Assembly: GCF_007655305.1 (NCBI RefSeq)
Contig: NZ_VLOG01000040.1
Span: 58,567 to 122,566, forward strand
DNA from: Algoriphagus algorifonticola
Lineage (GTDB): Bacteria; Bacteroidota; Bacteroidia; Cytophagales; Cyclobacteriaceae
Reading direction: 5' to 3'
Length of the DNA: 64,000 nucleotides
The position numbers were made by a program, and so were the translations under genes. Shown piece by piece: positions 7,735-15,862 of this stretch (position 1 is its first letter; every line of letters begins with the position of its first letter). The notes beneath the pieces are model-generated. The model was given only the letters and a program-made list of their open reading frames with translations. It made no database searches and was not told the origin of the DNA.

Positions 7735-10413
7735 TTAGTTAATTAATCTCTCTACGAGGATCCCCAGAGTAGCAAGACTTGAGGCGATTCCTATCCAACT
7801 TGCTGCACTCATCCTTTCTCTTATTGGTTTTCGTGGCACCACAATTTCTGCTCCCGGCTCAATTGTAGGATAGTTTTTCAATCCTAAAAAGCTTCTGGTT
7901 TGGGCAGCATCTCCATTGGCATAAATGACATAAGCCTTAGTTTTTCTCGCGTTTTCTGTAAATCCTCCAGCCTTTGAAATATAATCTTTTAAGGATTTTC
8001 CACTTATAAATCGTGTAGTAGTTGGGAGTAACACTTCCCCAACCATTCTAACAGTCTGTAATTGTTTAGGAATCTGTAGAATATCCCCTTCAAACAAAAT
8101 CAAATCTGCTTCTGATCCAGGGTTTTGAATAATATACTCTAAATCTATACCCACTAGATCTTGTTCCTTGTACCTAGAGGCATTTAGAGCAGAGTCAATA
8201 GAAATACTATCAGTAGGAACCGAGACTTTGAATAATTGACTCCTTAGTCTTTGTTGTTCCTCCTTTTGCTTTTCTTCTTCTATCTGAGCCAGTTTTTTTT
8301 CTATTCTTTCAAATAAAATCTGCTCAGCCTCATTAGTGTTTCTGTTTTTCTCAGGATCCAAATTTTCCTTAATTTCTCTTAACCTTTCTTCTCTAATTTC
8401 TTCTTCAGATTTCTCCTCAAAATAAATGGTTCTCCTAATTAAACTCGCTCCTTTGGGATAAGCAAAATCTGATAATCCTCCAGCTCTTTTTACGACATCG
8501 GAAATGCGTTCATTGGAGGAAGAAATAGCAAACTGACCTGGATATCTAACTTCACCCCTCAATGTCACTAACTGCTCCTTTTCGAAACCTGGACTTCTAC
8601 GGATAAACACATGATCGAAGGGACTCAAAGGCATGTTTGCTTCCTCTGCCGAAAGTTGTAAGTTGGGATCTATAGTCAAGTTGGTGATTTCAGCGATTTT
8701 TCCGCCTTGTTGATCCCGAACTCTTCTTGCAATTTCTATAGAGGAATTGGTGGCTGACTCCAATAATCCACCTGCACGAAGAATAAGGTCTCCCACAGTC
8801 ATAGAAGATGCATATGGGTATGTTCCTGGCAAATTCACCTCTCCTGAAATTTTCACATAATACTCTTCCTGAATATCATATCTACTTGGCACAAATAATA
8901 GGTCTTCGTTCTTGAGTATTATATCCTCAGCTGTTCCTTCTATAATTCCTTTTAAGTTCAATGGGACCGCAGCTAAAGTCAAATCATCGCTTGTTCTGTA
9001 TAAAGTAGCTCGATTCGTAAAAGCTTCAGGCCTTAAACCTTCTGCCTTTTCAATTAGCTGCTTGATTGTTAAACCCGACTCACCGAGAGCAAATTCTCCT
9101 GGTCTATTTACACTTCCAGTTACCTGAACCCTATTAGAAAATCTGTCTAAGGCTTCACCAACTAAAATTTCATCCCCATCTTTGGGAGTAAAGGTATTAA
9201 AGTCAGTTTCAGCAACATCTAAAACTTTTCTCTGATTATTTTCTATTCTTCTGACAGTAACTCTGTCTTTATAGGCCTGAGCTGTGAAGCCACCTGTGTA
9301 GACAAACAAATCTGCTAAGGCTTCATTAGGCTTTACTTCAAAAAGACCTTCTCTTCTTACAGGTCCTGTGATTTCAACTCTTGCCTGCAAAGGCGGCACT
9401 ATAATCACATCATTATCTTGAAGCAAAATATTTGCACTCTGGTCTCCTTTAGATAAAAACTCATAAATATCGACAGCAGCCACTAACTTCGAATTCCTAT
9501 ATACTTGAATATTTCTAAATGCTCCATTTTCATTAGGCCCTCCCGCAGCATACAGGGCATTAAAAACGGTAGCAAAGGAAGGCAGAGTATAAGTCCCCGG
9601 TTTTGTCAATTCTCCTACCATGGACACTTTAATAGATCGAATATTTCCTAACCGAACTTGCAAAAACGTGTTAGGATTTGCTCCATTAAGGCCGGAATAA
9701 ATTCTCCCTAGACTATTCTTTATCCTAGCTGTAGCTGCCTCAATAGAAGCTCCGCCAACTTGAACAGGCCCAACATTAGGAACGAAAATTCTCCCCTCAG
9801 GAGTAACTGTCAAATCATAGGACTGCTGACTTGCCCCATAAACATCAATTAATAATTGATCTCCAGAACCAACTATGTATGAAAGTGGAGTTGGTAGATT
9901 TAAACTAGGACTAAAATTTAATTGCCTATTATGAAACAACTTAAATCCGAATATCTTTTTTTGAGTTGGAGTAAGATCATAATATGGATCTGATTTCCTC
10001 AAAGAGTCAAAAAGGTCTATCTCTTGGTCCATCAGATTCCTTCCTCCCTCCATTTTTCCAGAAGTACTGTTTGTCTGACCGGACATCCTCAAATCATTGA
10101 TTCTTTGACCTAATTTATTAGCCTCAGATGCAGGCATACCCTTCTCTCTCGCCAAGGCTACCAATTGATTTGTGGTCAATCCATTGGCTTCAGCCCTTTT
10201 GATAAGTTGCTCTAATTGAGCATCTGACAGATTATCCACCTTAAGATTTTGAATATCTGACAGGCTTTGAGCCTGTAAAAAGACACTTAACATCATAGAA
10301 AAGATGAAAAGACAACAAACCTTCCAGTTTTCGATTAGCTCAGAAATCAGTATGTTTTTCAAGTTGAAGAATTTAGGAAAGAATAAATATGCAAATTTTT
10401 CTAAGATTGGCAC
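7735..10413 (-). CDS. SLBB-domain polysaccharide export protein (Wza-like)
   Basis: 892 aa. After a hydrophobic segment ending FLQAQ there is a low-complexity helical region, a Poly_export domain (YIVGSGDQLLIDVYG, then VTPEGRIFVPNVGPV) and several SLBB domains with repeated G-x-V-x-x-PG patterns (MVGELTKPGTY, VTGSVNRPGEF, ISGEVNLPGTY, LRGEVRYPGQF, MVGEVLLPT). A Glu/Lys-rich coiled-coil insert sits at about 640-705. The C-terminus ends in a hydrophobic stretch (ASWIGIASSLATLGILV). This suggests an outer-membrane or periplasmic channel for polysaccharide export. The start is uncertain: 10413 is GTG, and a TTG at LKNILIS would give a tidier signal peptide. Confidence 0.88.
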   Translation of the reverse strand: MPILEKFAYLFFPKFFNLKNILISELIENWKVCCLFIFSMMLSVFLQAQSLSDIQNLKVDNLSDAQLEQLIKRAEANGLTTNQLVALAREKGMPASEANKLGQRINDLRMSGQTNSTSGKMEGGRNLMDQEIDLFDSLRKSDPYYDLTPTQKKIFGFKLFHNRQLNFSPSLNLPTPLSYIVGSGDQLLIDVYGASQQSYDLTVTPEGRIFVPNVGPVQVGGASIEAATARIKNSLGRIYSGLNGANPNTFLQVRLGNIRSIKVSMVGELTKPGTYTLPSFATVFNALYAAGGPNENGAFRNIQVYRNSKLVAAVDIYEFLSKGDQSANILLQDNDVIIVPPLQARVEITGPVRREGLFEVKPNEALADLFVYTGGFTAQAYKDRVTVRRIENNQRKVLDVAETDFNTFTPKDGDEILVGEALDRFSNRVQVTGSVNRPGEFALGESGLTIKQLIEKAEGLRPEAFTNRATLYRTSDDLTLAAVPLNLKGIIEGTAEDIILKNEDLLFVPSRYDIQEEYYVKISGEVNLPGTYPYASSMTVGDLILRAGGLLESATNSSIEIARRVRDQQGGKIAEITNLTIDPNLQLSAEEANMPLSPFDHVFIRRSPGFEKEQLVTLRGEVRYPGQFAISSSNERISDVVKRAGGLSDFAYPKGASLIRRTIYFEEKSEEEIREERLREIKENLDPEKNRNTNEAEQILFERIEKKLAQIEEEKQKEEQQRLRSQLFKVSVPTDSISIDSALNASRYKEQDLVGIDLEYIIQNPGSEADLILFEGDILQIPKQLQTVRMVGEVLLPTTTRFISGKSLKDYISKAGGFTENARKTKAYVIYANGDAAQTRSFLGLKNYPTIEPGAEIVVPRKPIRERMSAASWIGIASSLATLGILVERLIN

Positions 10414-10479
10414 AGCTTCGCCCTTTCAGTCACAATTTGTGCCTAGCTATTATTTTACTTTTTTGTTGATCTCTCGGAG

Positions 10480-10998
10480 TTAAACCCCTATTTTATTATC
10501 AAATAAAACCAATCCATAGCCTTCATGACGCTCATTTTTAAGCGTAAAAACTACTTTTCGGTCAATCATTTTTTCAATTCTTTTCTTTAAACCTTGGATG
10601 TAATCTTGGTTCAGATTATCTCCTGTAATCAACACATCGATTTTTCCTGAATCTATTCCCCTGGAAACATCTCCAACAAGCACGACCTGACCAACTTCCC
10701 CCATTCTTTCCAGAATCTGTTCCAAAAGCATGTCTAGGCCCAGATATTTTCTGATAATGTCCCTTATGTTCGTAAAAAAGGGATGTTCCGTATTTGCGTG
10801 GTATGAAATCTTATTTTTATCAGAGTGCTTCAATAGAATACCTGCTTGAGTAAGGTTATTCAATTCCTTACGAATAGCATTCGTAGATTCGCCAAATTCA
10901 TCAGCCAATCCTCTTAAATGACTTTGATTTCGGTCATTCACAAAAAACTTAACCAGAAGCCTCAGACGAGTCTTGGATGTTATTAAAGATTCAAGCAT
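10480..10998 (-). CDS. Winged-helix regulator with C-terminal nucleotidyltransferase-like domain
   Basis: 172 aa. Residues about 1-65 form an ArsR/MarR-type winged helix (HLRGLADEFGESTNAIRKELNNLTQAGIL). The C-terminal half (VGQVVLVGDVSRGIDSGKIDVLITGDNLN) resembles the strand-turn of a nucleotidyltransferase fold, possibly a ligand-sensing domain without activity. It sits 67 bases upstream of the SLBB/ugd genes on the same strand, so it probably controls polysaccharide export. A palindrome overlaps its own promoter (11016-11036), which suggests autoregulation. The exact family name is not certain. Confidence 0.8.
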   Translation of the reverse strand: MLESLITSKTRLRLLVKFFVNDRNQSHLRGLADEFGESTNAIRKELNNLTQAGILLKHSDKNKISYHANTEHPFFTNIRDIIRKYLGLDMLLEQILERMGEVGQVVLVGDVSRGIDSGKIDVLITGDNLNQDYIQGLKKRIEKMIDRKVVFTLKNERHEGYGLVLFDNKIGV

Positions 10999-11015
10999 AA
11001 AAAATCATGATCAAA

Positions 11016-11036
11016 ATGAGTAACAAAGGTACTCAT
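11016..11036 (-). promoter_or_regulatory. Candidate operator and -7 element of the winged-helix gene
   Basis: The perfect inverted repeat ATGAGTA-N7-TACTCAT lies 18 bases upstream of the regulator's ATG. Read on the minus strand it encloses TACCTTTG (11031 to 11024), a full match to the Bacteroidota -7 consensus TAnnTTTG. A TTG lies 26 bases further upstream, somewhat far for a -33 element. A repressor bound here would block polymerase, so the encoded regulator is the natural candidate. Confidence 0.55.
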
Positions 11037-11103
11037 TAGAACGGACTGTAAAAATTTCAAACCTTATTTTTCAGGTTATAAACCCAATAATAAGGCATAT
11101 AGC

Positions 11104-11478
11104 TTATCCACCCCTATACAAATTATCAGGACGTTTTTTAGTTATTTTTCGAAATAAACTTCCAGTTAAAGAAGAAAATGATCCGAAAAGAAAACCTAAA
11201 AGTCCAGTAATCCCAATTAATATAGTTCCTGATCCTACCCCGAAAATTGAAGCAATTTTCTCAGGAAGTGGGCTTCCTGTTTGAATGGAAAGATACAGAC
11301 TCAATCCCAACCAGGATAAACCCATTCCAAGACCTCCACCCCAAAATGCAATAGCATTTCCTGGGTTTAATAAAATAGCTAATAATGCCAATGCCAACAT
11401 GACTGCCCAATAAGGGATAAAGGGATTAGCAAAAACTACTATTAAAATTGTTAAAATTAAGAATCCGAAGAATTTCAT
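11104..11478 (-). CDS. Small integral membrane protein of unknown function
   Basis: 124 aa with four predicted membrane segments (about residues 2-20, 23-40, 44-65 and 78-100), the last rich in glycine (GVGSGTILIGITGLLGFLFGS), and a basic C-terminal tail. I do not recognise the family. Its start overlaps the stop of the penicillin-acylase gene by 4 bases, so the two are translationally coupled. A role linked to that periplasmic enzyme is possible but unsupported. Confidence 0.75.
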   Translation of the reverse strand: MKFFGFLILTILIVVFANPFIPYWAVMLALALLAILLNPGNAIAFWGGGLGMGLSWLGLSLYLSIQTGSPLPEKIASIFGVGSGTILIGITGLLGFLFGSFSSLTGSLFRKITKKRPDNLYRGG

Positions 11479-13898
11479 GGCTTAGGTACAAATGTGGTAA
11501 TAAATAATGAGGCATCTGAATCATCAGGTTTTCTCAAATTGAAATTTAAATATTCTCCATTGGCCCATTTTGAAATAAAATTAGCGTAAAACTTACTTCC
11601 GGGATTCCCTGACTGCCCTCCAGGATAAATTCCAAATGCTTGGATATCTGAGCCTAATTCAACTACCATTCTCCAACTTGCTCCATGTCGACTTCCTGTT
11701 GCATTCAAAATCCCAGAGCCTCCACCTGTGTATACATTTTCTACAGAAAATGAGTTGAATTGAGGTACAAGATGTTGAATTTTGGTACGCTTGAAATTTG
11801 CCCAGGCATAATCTCCTTCATCTTCCTCCCATTTTTTCATTTCCTCCACCATCAACTCAAACCCTTTCTTAACATGATCTGAGGCAGTTTCTATATTGGC
11901 TGAATTTCCCCAATCAAAAATTTGGGAAGCCGGCTCTTCTTTCAATAATTTGACTGTCTGATAATTGGAGGGTCTTACAACAGGAACTCCAAACTCAGCC
12001 CACTCTTTCCAAATCTCATTATAAGTTTTAGACCACCAGGAAGAAAACAGAGTTGGTCCTTTTTGATTTGGATCTGCATAAAAATCCCAAGACTTCAGTT
12101 CTTGCATATATTTTTTTGCGGATTCGTCATTAGGCAAATAGGAGCCTAACAAATTGATCATTACAGGAAGAGCCTCTGCAGCATGTAGATAATAATCATC
12201 AAATTGGAGAGCCTTCATATCATCCACCGTGATATTTTCCATTTCCCTTAGTCTTTTGTTGAGCCTCCTATTTCTGTAATGCTCGTAACTATTGTCAAAC
12301 ACATAATATGGGTAGGAAGGGTCTACTGGGTGTTGGTTCGCAGATGAAACAAACCCTCTTTCGGGATTTAATGTACTTGGATTATGTGCATTCGGAATGT
12401 ATTCCTTCCATTCCATTCGTGGATCCGAGCCATCCATGAAAAATTTGCCTTGCTCTTTCCACTTTACTGCAAACTTTCCCTGAATCCTCATTGCTATATC
12501 TCCCGATTTGGAGGCAAAAACAAAATTCTGTGCGGGGGCAGTATAATTATCCAAGGCAGCATTGTAATCCGCATGATTCTTAGCCTTATTCATCATCAGA
12601 AAGGTTTTTTGCTCATTGGAACCTTCATGCACTGTCCATTTCAATGCAAAATTGATATCCTGCCTTTCTGATTTAAAAGTCTCATCATACACCACAGGGC
12701 CATAATGAGTATAAACGACCGTATCTATAAAACTTTCCTGACCTTTAATTTGAATCTCTTCAATCCGAAACTCTGAGTCGCGCCAAGATTCCCCATATTT
12801 ATAGGATCCCCTAGTTTCATCCTTGAAAGTGATTTTATACCAATCCCTGGCATCTTTAGTGGCATTTGTCACACCCCAAGCTATATTTTCATTAAAGCCA
12901 GAAATCACCCCCAAGGCTCCGGGCAACGTAGCTCCTTTAACTGAATGTCCTGGAGTGCTTAATTGCATGCTGTACCAAAGTGATGGCAGGTTGAGACTTA
13001 AATGCGGATCATTTGCAAGAATTGGATAGCCATTCTTTGTTTTTTTTCCTGAAACTGCCCAGTTGTTAGAACCTGTTCCTTCTTCCGGCTGTGGAAGCGG
13101 ATCAATCACCCATTCATCATTTGGAAAATTAAGACTATCGGGCTTGGTAACTTGAATAGGTTCAAAATCCCACACTTTATCTGCCTCTATGACTGGATCA
13201 TTATCTACAGGAAACTCAGGAAAAAGCTTATTCAATAACTCTTCTCCAAGAATCTTTCGCAGGTTTGAATATTCCAAATCACGGTCTCCCACTAACATAT
13301 CGGACATATATTTCAAAAGAAGAAGGGATTTGTATCCGGACCACTTTTCAGGTCTGTAGTTCAAAATTTTATATTCGACAGGTAATTGTGCGGAAGAAAT
13401 TTGATCTATATAAGCATTTACACCTTCAGCATAGGCCTCTACAAGCTTTAAGGTTTCGGGGTCTTTTTCTTTCAAATAAGCTAGCCCTAATTCTGCTCCG
13501 TAAGCCAAGCCTTTCCTCCGGGTCATTCTATCAAGTTCCAATGCAATAGGGCCTACAATTTCCGAAATTCTCCCAGCTGCCGCCATGGTTTGGAATTCCA
13601 TCTGCCACAACCTATGCTGAGCAGTCACATATCCCTGAACACGATATAAGTCCTCTTCATTTTGAGCAAAAATATGGGGTATTAGATTCTCATCATATGT
13701 AACTGTAACAGTCCCCTGAAGGCCAGGAATAGCTATTTCATCCTCGGCTATTTCATCCTCGCTGTACATGTTTTGCCAAAATCCATGGTTAGGATCCATC
13801 AAGGGCCCCATCGGGGGAGCCGGACCAATTGGAACAGAAGCAAAATACCCTAAAGCAAGAGTAATTAGAAGAACAAAAATAAAACTGAAGTATTTCAT
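11475..13898 (-). CDS. Penicillin acylase family protein (Ntn hydrolase)
   Basis: 807 aa, matching the family length. An N-terminal hydrophobic segment (about 4-22) targets the precursor to the envelope. The alpha-chain part has VTAQHRLWQMEF (91-102). Autoprocessing is expected before S277 in GTG-SNNWAVSG; this serine would become the N-terminal nucleophile of the beta chain. The C-terminal RHGASWRMVVEL and PGGQSGNPGS motifs are typical. Relatives hydrolyse amide bonds in beta-lactams, acyl-homoserine lactones or other N-acyl compounds, and the substrate here is unknown. Confidence 0.92.
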   Translation of the reverse strand: MKYFSFIFVLLITLALGYFASVPIGPAPPMGPLMDPNHGFWQNMYSEDEIAEDEIAIPGLQGTVTVTYDENLIPHIFAQNEEDLYRVQGYVTAQHRLWQMEFQTMAAAGRISEIVGPIALELDRMTRRKGLAYGAELGLAYLKEKDPETLKLVEAYAEGVNAYIDQISSAQLPVEYKILNYRPEKWSGYKSLLLLKYMSDMLVGDRDLEYSNLRKILGEELLNKLFPEFPVDNDPVIEADKVWDFEPIQVTKPDSLNFPNDEWVIDPLPQPEEGTGSNNWAVSGKKTKNGYPILANDPHLSLNLPSLWYSMQLSTPGHSVKGATLPGALGVISGFNENIAWGVTNATKDARDWYKITFKDETRGSYKYGESWRDSEFRIEEIQIKGQESFIDTVVYTHYGPVVYDETFKSERQDINFALKWTVHEGSNEQKTFLMMNKAKNHADYNAALDNYTAPAQNFVFASKSGDIAMRIQGKFAVKWKEQGKFFMDGSDPRMEWKEYIPNAHNPSTLNPERGFVSSANQHPVDPSYPYYVFDNSYEHYRNRRLNKRLREMENITVDDMKALQFDDYYLHAAEALPVMINLLGSYLPNDESAKKYMQELKSWDFYADPNQKGPTLFSSWWSKTYNEIWKEWAEFGVPVVRPSNYQTVKLLKEEPASQIFDWGNSANIETASDHVKKGFELMVEEMKKWEEDEGDYAWANFKRTKIQHLVPQFNSFSVENVYTGGGSGILNATGSRHGASWRMVVELGSDIQAFGIYPGGQSGNPGSKFYANFISKWANGEYLNFNLRKPDDSDASLFITTFVPKP

Positions 13899-13973
13899 TC
13901 GGGCTTTTCTTGATGATGAGCGAATTTAAATTAAACTTTGAATTTTTCTTCAAAAGCTTAGGTAATTACCCAT

Positions 13974-14009
13974 AAAAAAAGGCCCTGAAATAAATTCCAG
14001 AACCTTTTC
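13974..14009 (-). terminator. Intrinsic terminator of the DUF2911 gene
   Basis: An imperfect stem between GGCCCTGAAAT and ATTCCAGAACC reads on the minus strand into a run of seven T (plus-strand A run 13974-13980). It lies immediately after the stop of the DUF2911 gene, as expected for a Rho-independent terminator. Confidence 0.65.
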
Positions 14010-14025
14010 ACTTGAACTAATTGGT

Positions 14026-14598
14026 TTATTGAATAATTATTGGGAGCTGTAGCTTTTCCCATCTTATTACTAAACCAGGATTTTCAATATCAATTGAGAG
14101 CCTTTCCTGTAGACTTTCTCCCCAAACTGGAGCGACCTCCACCCGTAGCACATCATTTTTTTCATCGTACTGGAAATGCCCATGTTCAAGATCCCATTCG
14201 GAATTAAAAATCACAGTCCATTTTCCTGATTCTTTAGGAATAGTAAAAAGAGAATATTTACCAGCAGGTAAGCTTTTACCTTCTACAGTCATATCTTGAC
14301 TCAATTCAACATAAGTAGCCTCATTGGCACCAGTTCTCCATACCACATTGTAAGGAACCAAATCTCCCCAAATCTCCCTTCCTTTTACTGCAGGAGAGCC
14401 ATAATAAACCTTGAATGCTTTTCCTGCTATTTCTCCATCTTTTACCTCCAATGGACTTGGTCTGGAGGATTCCTCGGACGATTCTTCTACACTGGAACCA
14501 AGATCAGAAGAATTTGAATCACTCTCTGTTTTGGATGAACAAGAAATTAGGATGCCTGCAAACATGGCAAATACCCATAACCTTTTGAAAGTTGTCAT
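14026..14598 (-). CDS. DUF2911 domain lipoprotein
   Basis: 190 aa. The lipoprotein signal peptide ends in the lipobox LISC (about residues 17-20), followed by a serine-rich linker. The DUF2911 body shows the family pattern VYYGSPAVKGREIWG, VVWRTGANEATYVEL and LPAGKYSLFTIP. This family is common in Bacteroidota, where its members are exported beta-rich proteins without a known biochemical role. Transcription ends at the terminator directly downstream. Confidence 0.9.
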   Translation of the reverse strand: MTTFKRLWVFAMFAGILISCSSKTESDSNSSDLGSSVEESSEESSRPSPLEVKDGEIAGKAFKVYYGSPAVKGREIWGDLVPYNVVWRTGANEATYVELSQDMTVEGKSLPAGKYSLFTIPKESGKWTVIFNSEWDLEHGHFQYDEKNDVLRVEVAPVWGESLQERLSIDIENPGLVIRWEKLQLPIIIQ

Positions 14599-14815
14599 AT
14601 AGTGGAAATTTTATTTCGAAATAAATGCATAATAACGAACCTGCAAAATCCCTGCCCGTACTATTCTGATAATTTCTTTTCCAAGAAAATACTTATTCTT
14701 CAGTAGCTTCGTTTTTAGGCTTCTCTTTTGCTTCTTTACGCAACGATAGGCTTGAAAGGTTTAAAGCAAAACAAAAAATCAATACTACAAGCTACAATTA
14801 TCTGAGCATCAGCGA
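14599..14815. other. Intergenic region between divergent genes
   Basis: This 217-bp gap separates the divergent DUF2911 and EEP-family genes and presumably holds both promoters, though I find no clean TTG/TAnnTTTG pair. It contains the possible tiny reading frame listed at 14693-14782. Confidence 0.5.
14693..14782 (-). CDS. Possible very small membrane protein (29 aa)
   Basis: A minus-strand frame starting at TTG (14782) encodes a short hydrophobic stretch (IFCFALNLSSLSL) followed by a strongly charged tail (RKEAKEKPKNEATEE) ending at TAA (14693-14695). The tail composition looks protein-like rather than random. However, there is no ATG and an in-frame stop lies just upstream. It could be a real micro-protein or the decayed 3' end of a former gene. 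Confidence 0.25.
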   Translation of the reverse strand: MIFCFALNLSSLSLRKEAKEKPKNEATEE

Positions 14816-15862
14816 ATGAAATTTATTACCTGGCTTACATTTATTTTGACCCTTCTGGTTTTTGGCAGTGTTTATATTTCGCCTGAAAACTTTCCTTACG
14901 TTGGATTGCTTCCTTTTTTCATCCCTGTTGCCTGGCTTTTCAATCTTTTTTTATTCATAATTCTTGCGCTTTCATGGCGAAAATTATCATTTGTTCCTCT
15001 CAGCGCCTTATTAATTGGATATAGGTTTGCTGAAATAACTTTCCAATTGAATGATCAAAAAAAGGAGTCTGAAGGCCTACATGTACTCACCTACAATGCC
15101 CACCTTTTTGATTACAAAAGAAGAATCGGGGGAGAATTTGACCCGAATGTTTTTGCATGGCTTCAGGATCATCCGGCAGAGGTTAAAGTTTTTCAGGAGT
15201 TTTACCAAGATTATACAACACCTTCAAGAAATGCTGTTCAGCTATTGGGAAAAGATTCGGGGATGGAAATATCTTATCAGATTATAGAAGGAAACCCGCA
15301 AAAAAGATCTTACGGCTTAGCTATTTTTTCCAAATACCCAATTATCAACGAAGGAAAGGTATTCGATAACAACAAAACGAATGGTGCTATTTTTGCCGAT
15401 ATTCTTTATAATTCCGATACACTTAGAATCTATAATTGTCATTTGGAATCAATGAAAATAAATTCTGAAGCACTAGATAATCTAGATGGGGTAAGAGAGA
15501 ATTACCGGCAAACATTAGGCAAACTTAATCGGGGCAGTTTGACCAGAAATAAGCAGTTGAATGTTTTGGAAGAACATATTTTGAATAGCCCTCACCCAGT
15601 TATTTTGATGGGGGATTTCAACGAAGTTCCTTATTCAAACACTTATTTTAGGCTTAATAAAATATTAACCAATGCCTTTGAAAGTGCCGGCAGGGGGTTT
15701 GGTTTTACCTACAATAAGGTATTATTCTTCTTGAGAATTGATCACATTTTTAGCTCTAAAGAACTCAAGGCTGTCGATTTTGATACTCATAGAGAGGTAG
15801 ATTATTCTGATCATTACCCTGTCTCTGCAACCTTTATTTTAGACAAGGAAACCACAGATTAA
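14816..15862 (+). CDS. Membrane-anchored endonuclease/exonuclease/phosphatase family protein
   Basis: 348 aa. Three N-terminal membrane segments (about residues 3-75) precede an EEP catalytic domain with LTYNAHLFD, VKVFQEFYQD, YGLAIFSKYPI, ILMGDFNEVPYSNTY, RIDHIFSS and SDHYPVSATF. These give the expected metal-binding Asn and Glu and the catalytic Asp and His residues. The family hydrolyses phosphodiester bonds in nucleic acids, inositol phosphates or sphingolipids; the substrate here is unknown. The last codons overlap the convergent RND transporter gene at a shared TTAA. Confidence 0.9.
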   Translation: MKFITWLTFILTLLVFGSVYISPENFPYVGLLPFFIPVAWLFNLFLFIILALSWRKLSFVPLSALLIGYRFAEITFQLNDQKKESEGLHVLTYNAHLFDYKRRIGGEFDPNVFAWLQDHPAEVKVFQEFYQDYTTPSRNAVQLLGKDSGMEISYQIIEGNPQKRSYGLAIFSKYPIINEGKVFDNNKTNGAIFADILYNSDTLRIYNCHLESMKINSEALDNLDGVRENYRQTLGKLNRGSLTRNKQLNVLEEHILNSPHPVILMGDFNEVPYSNTYFRLNKILTNAFESAGRGFGFTYNKVLFFLRIDHIFSSKELKAVDFDTHREVDYSDHYPVSATFILDKETTD

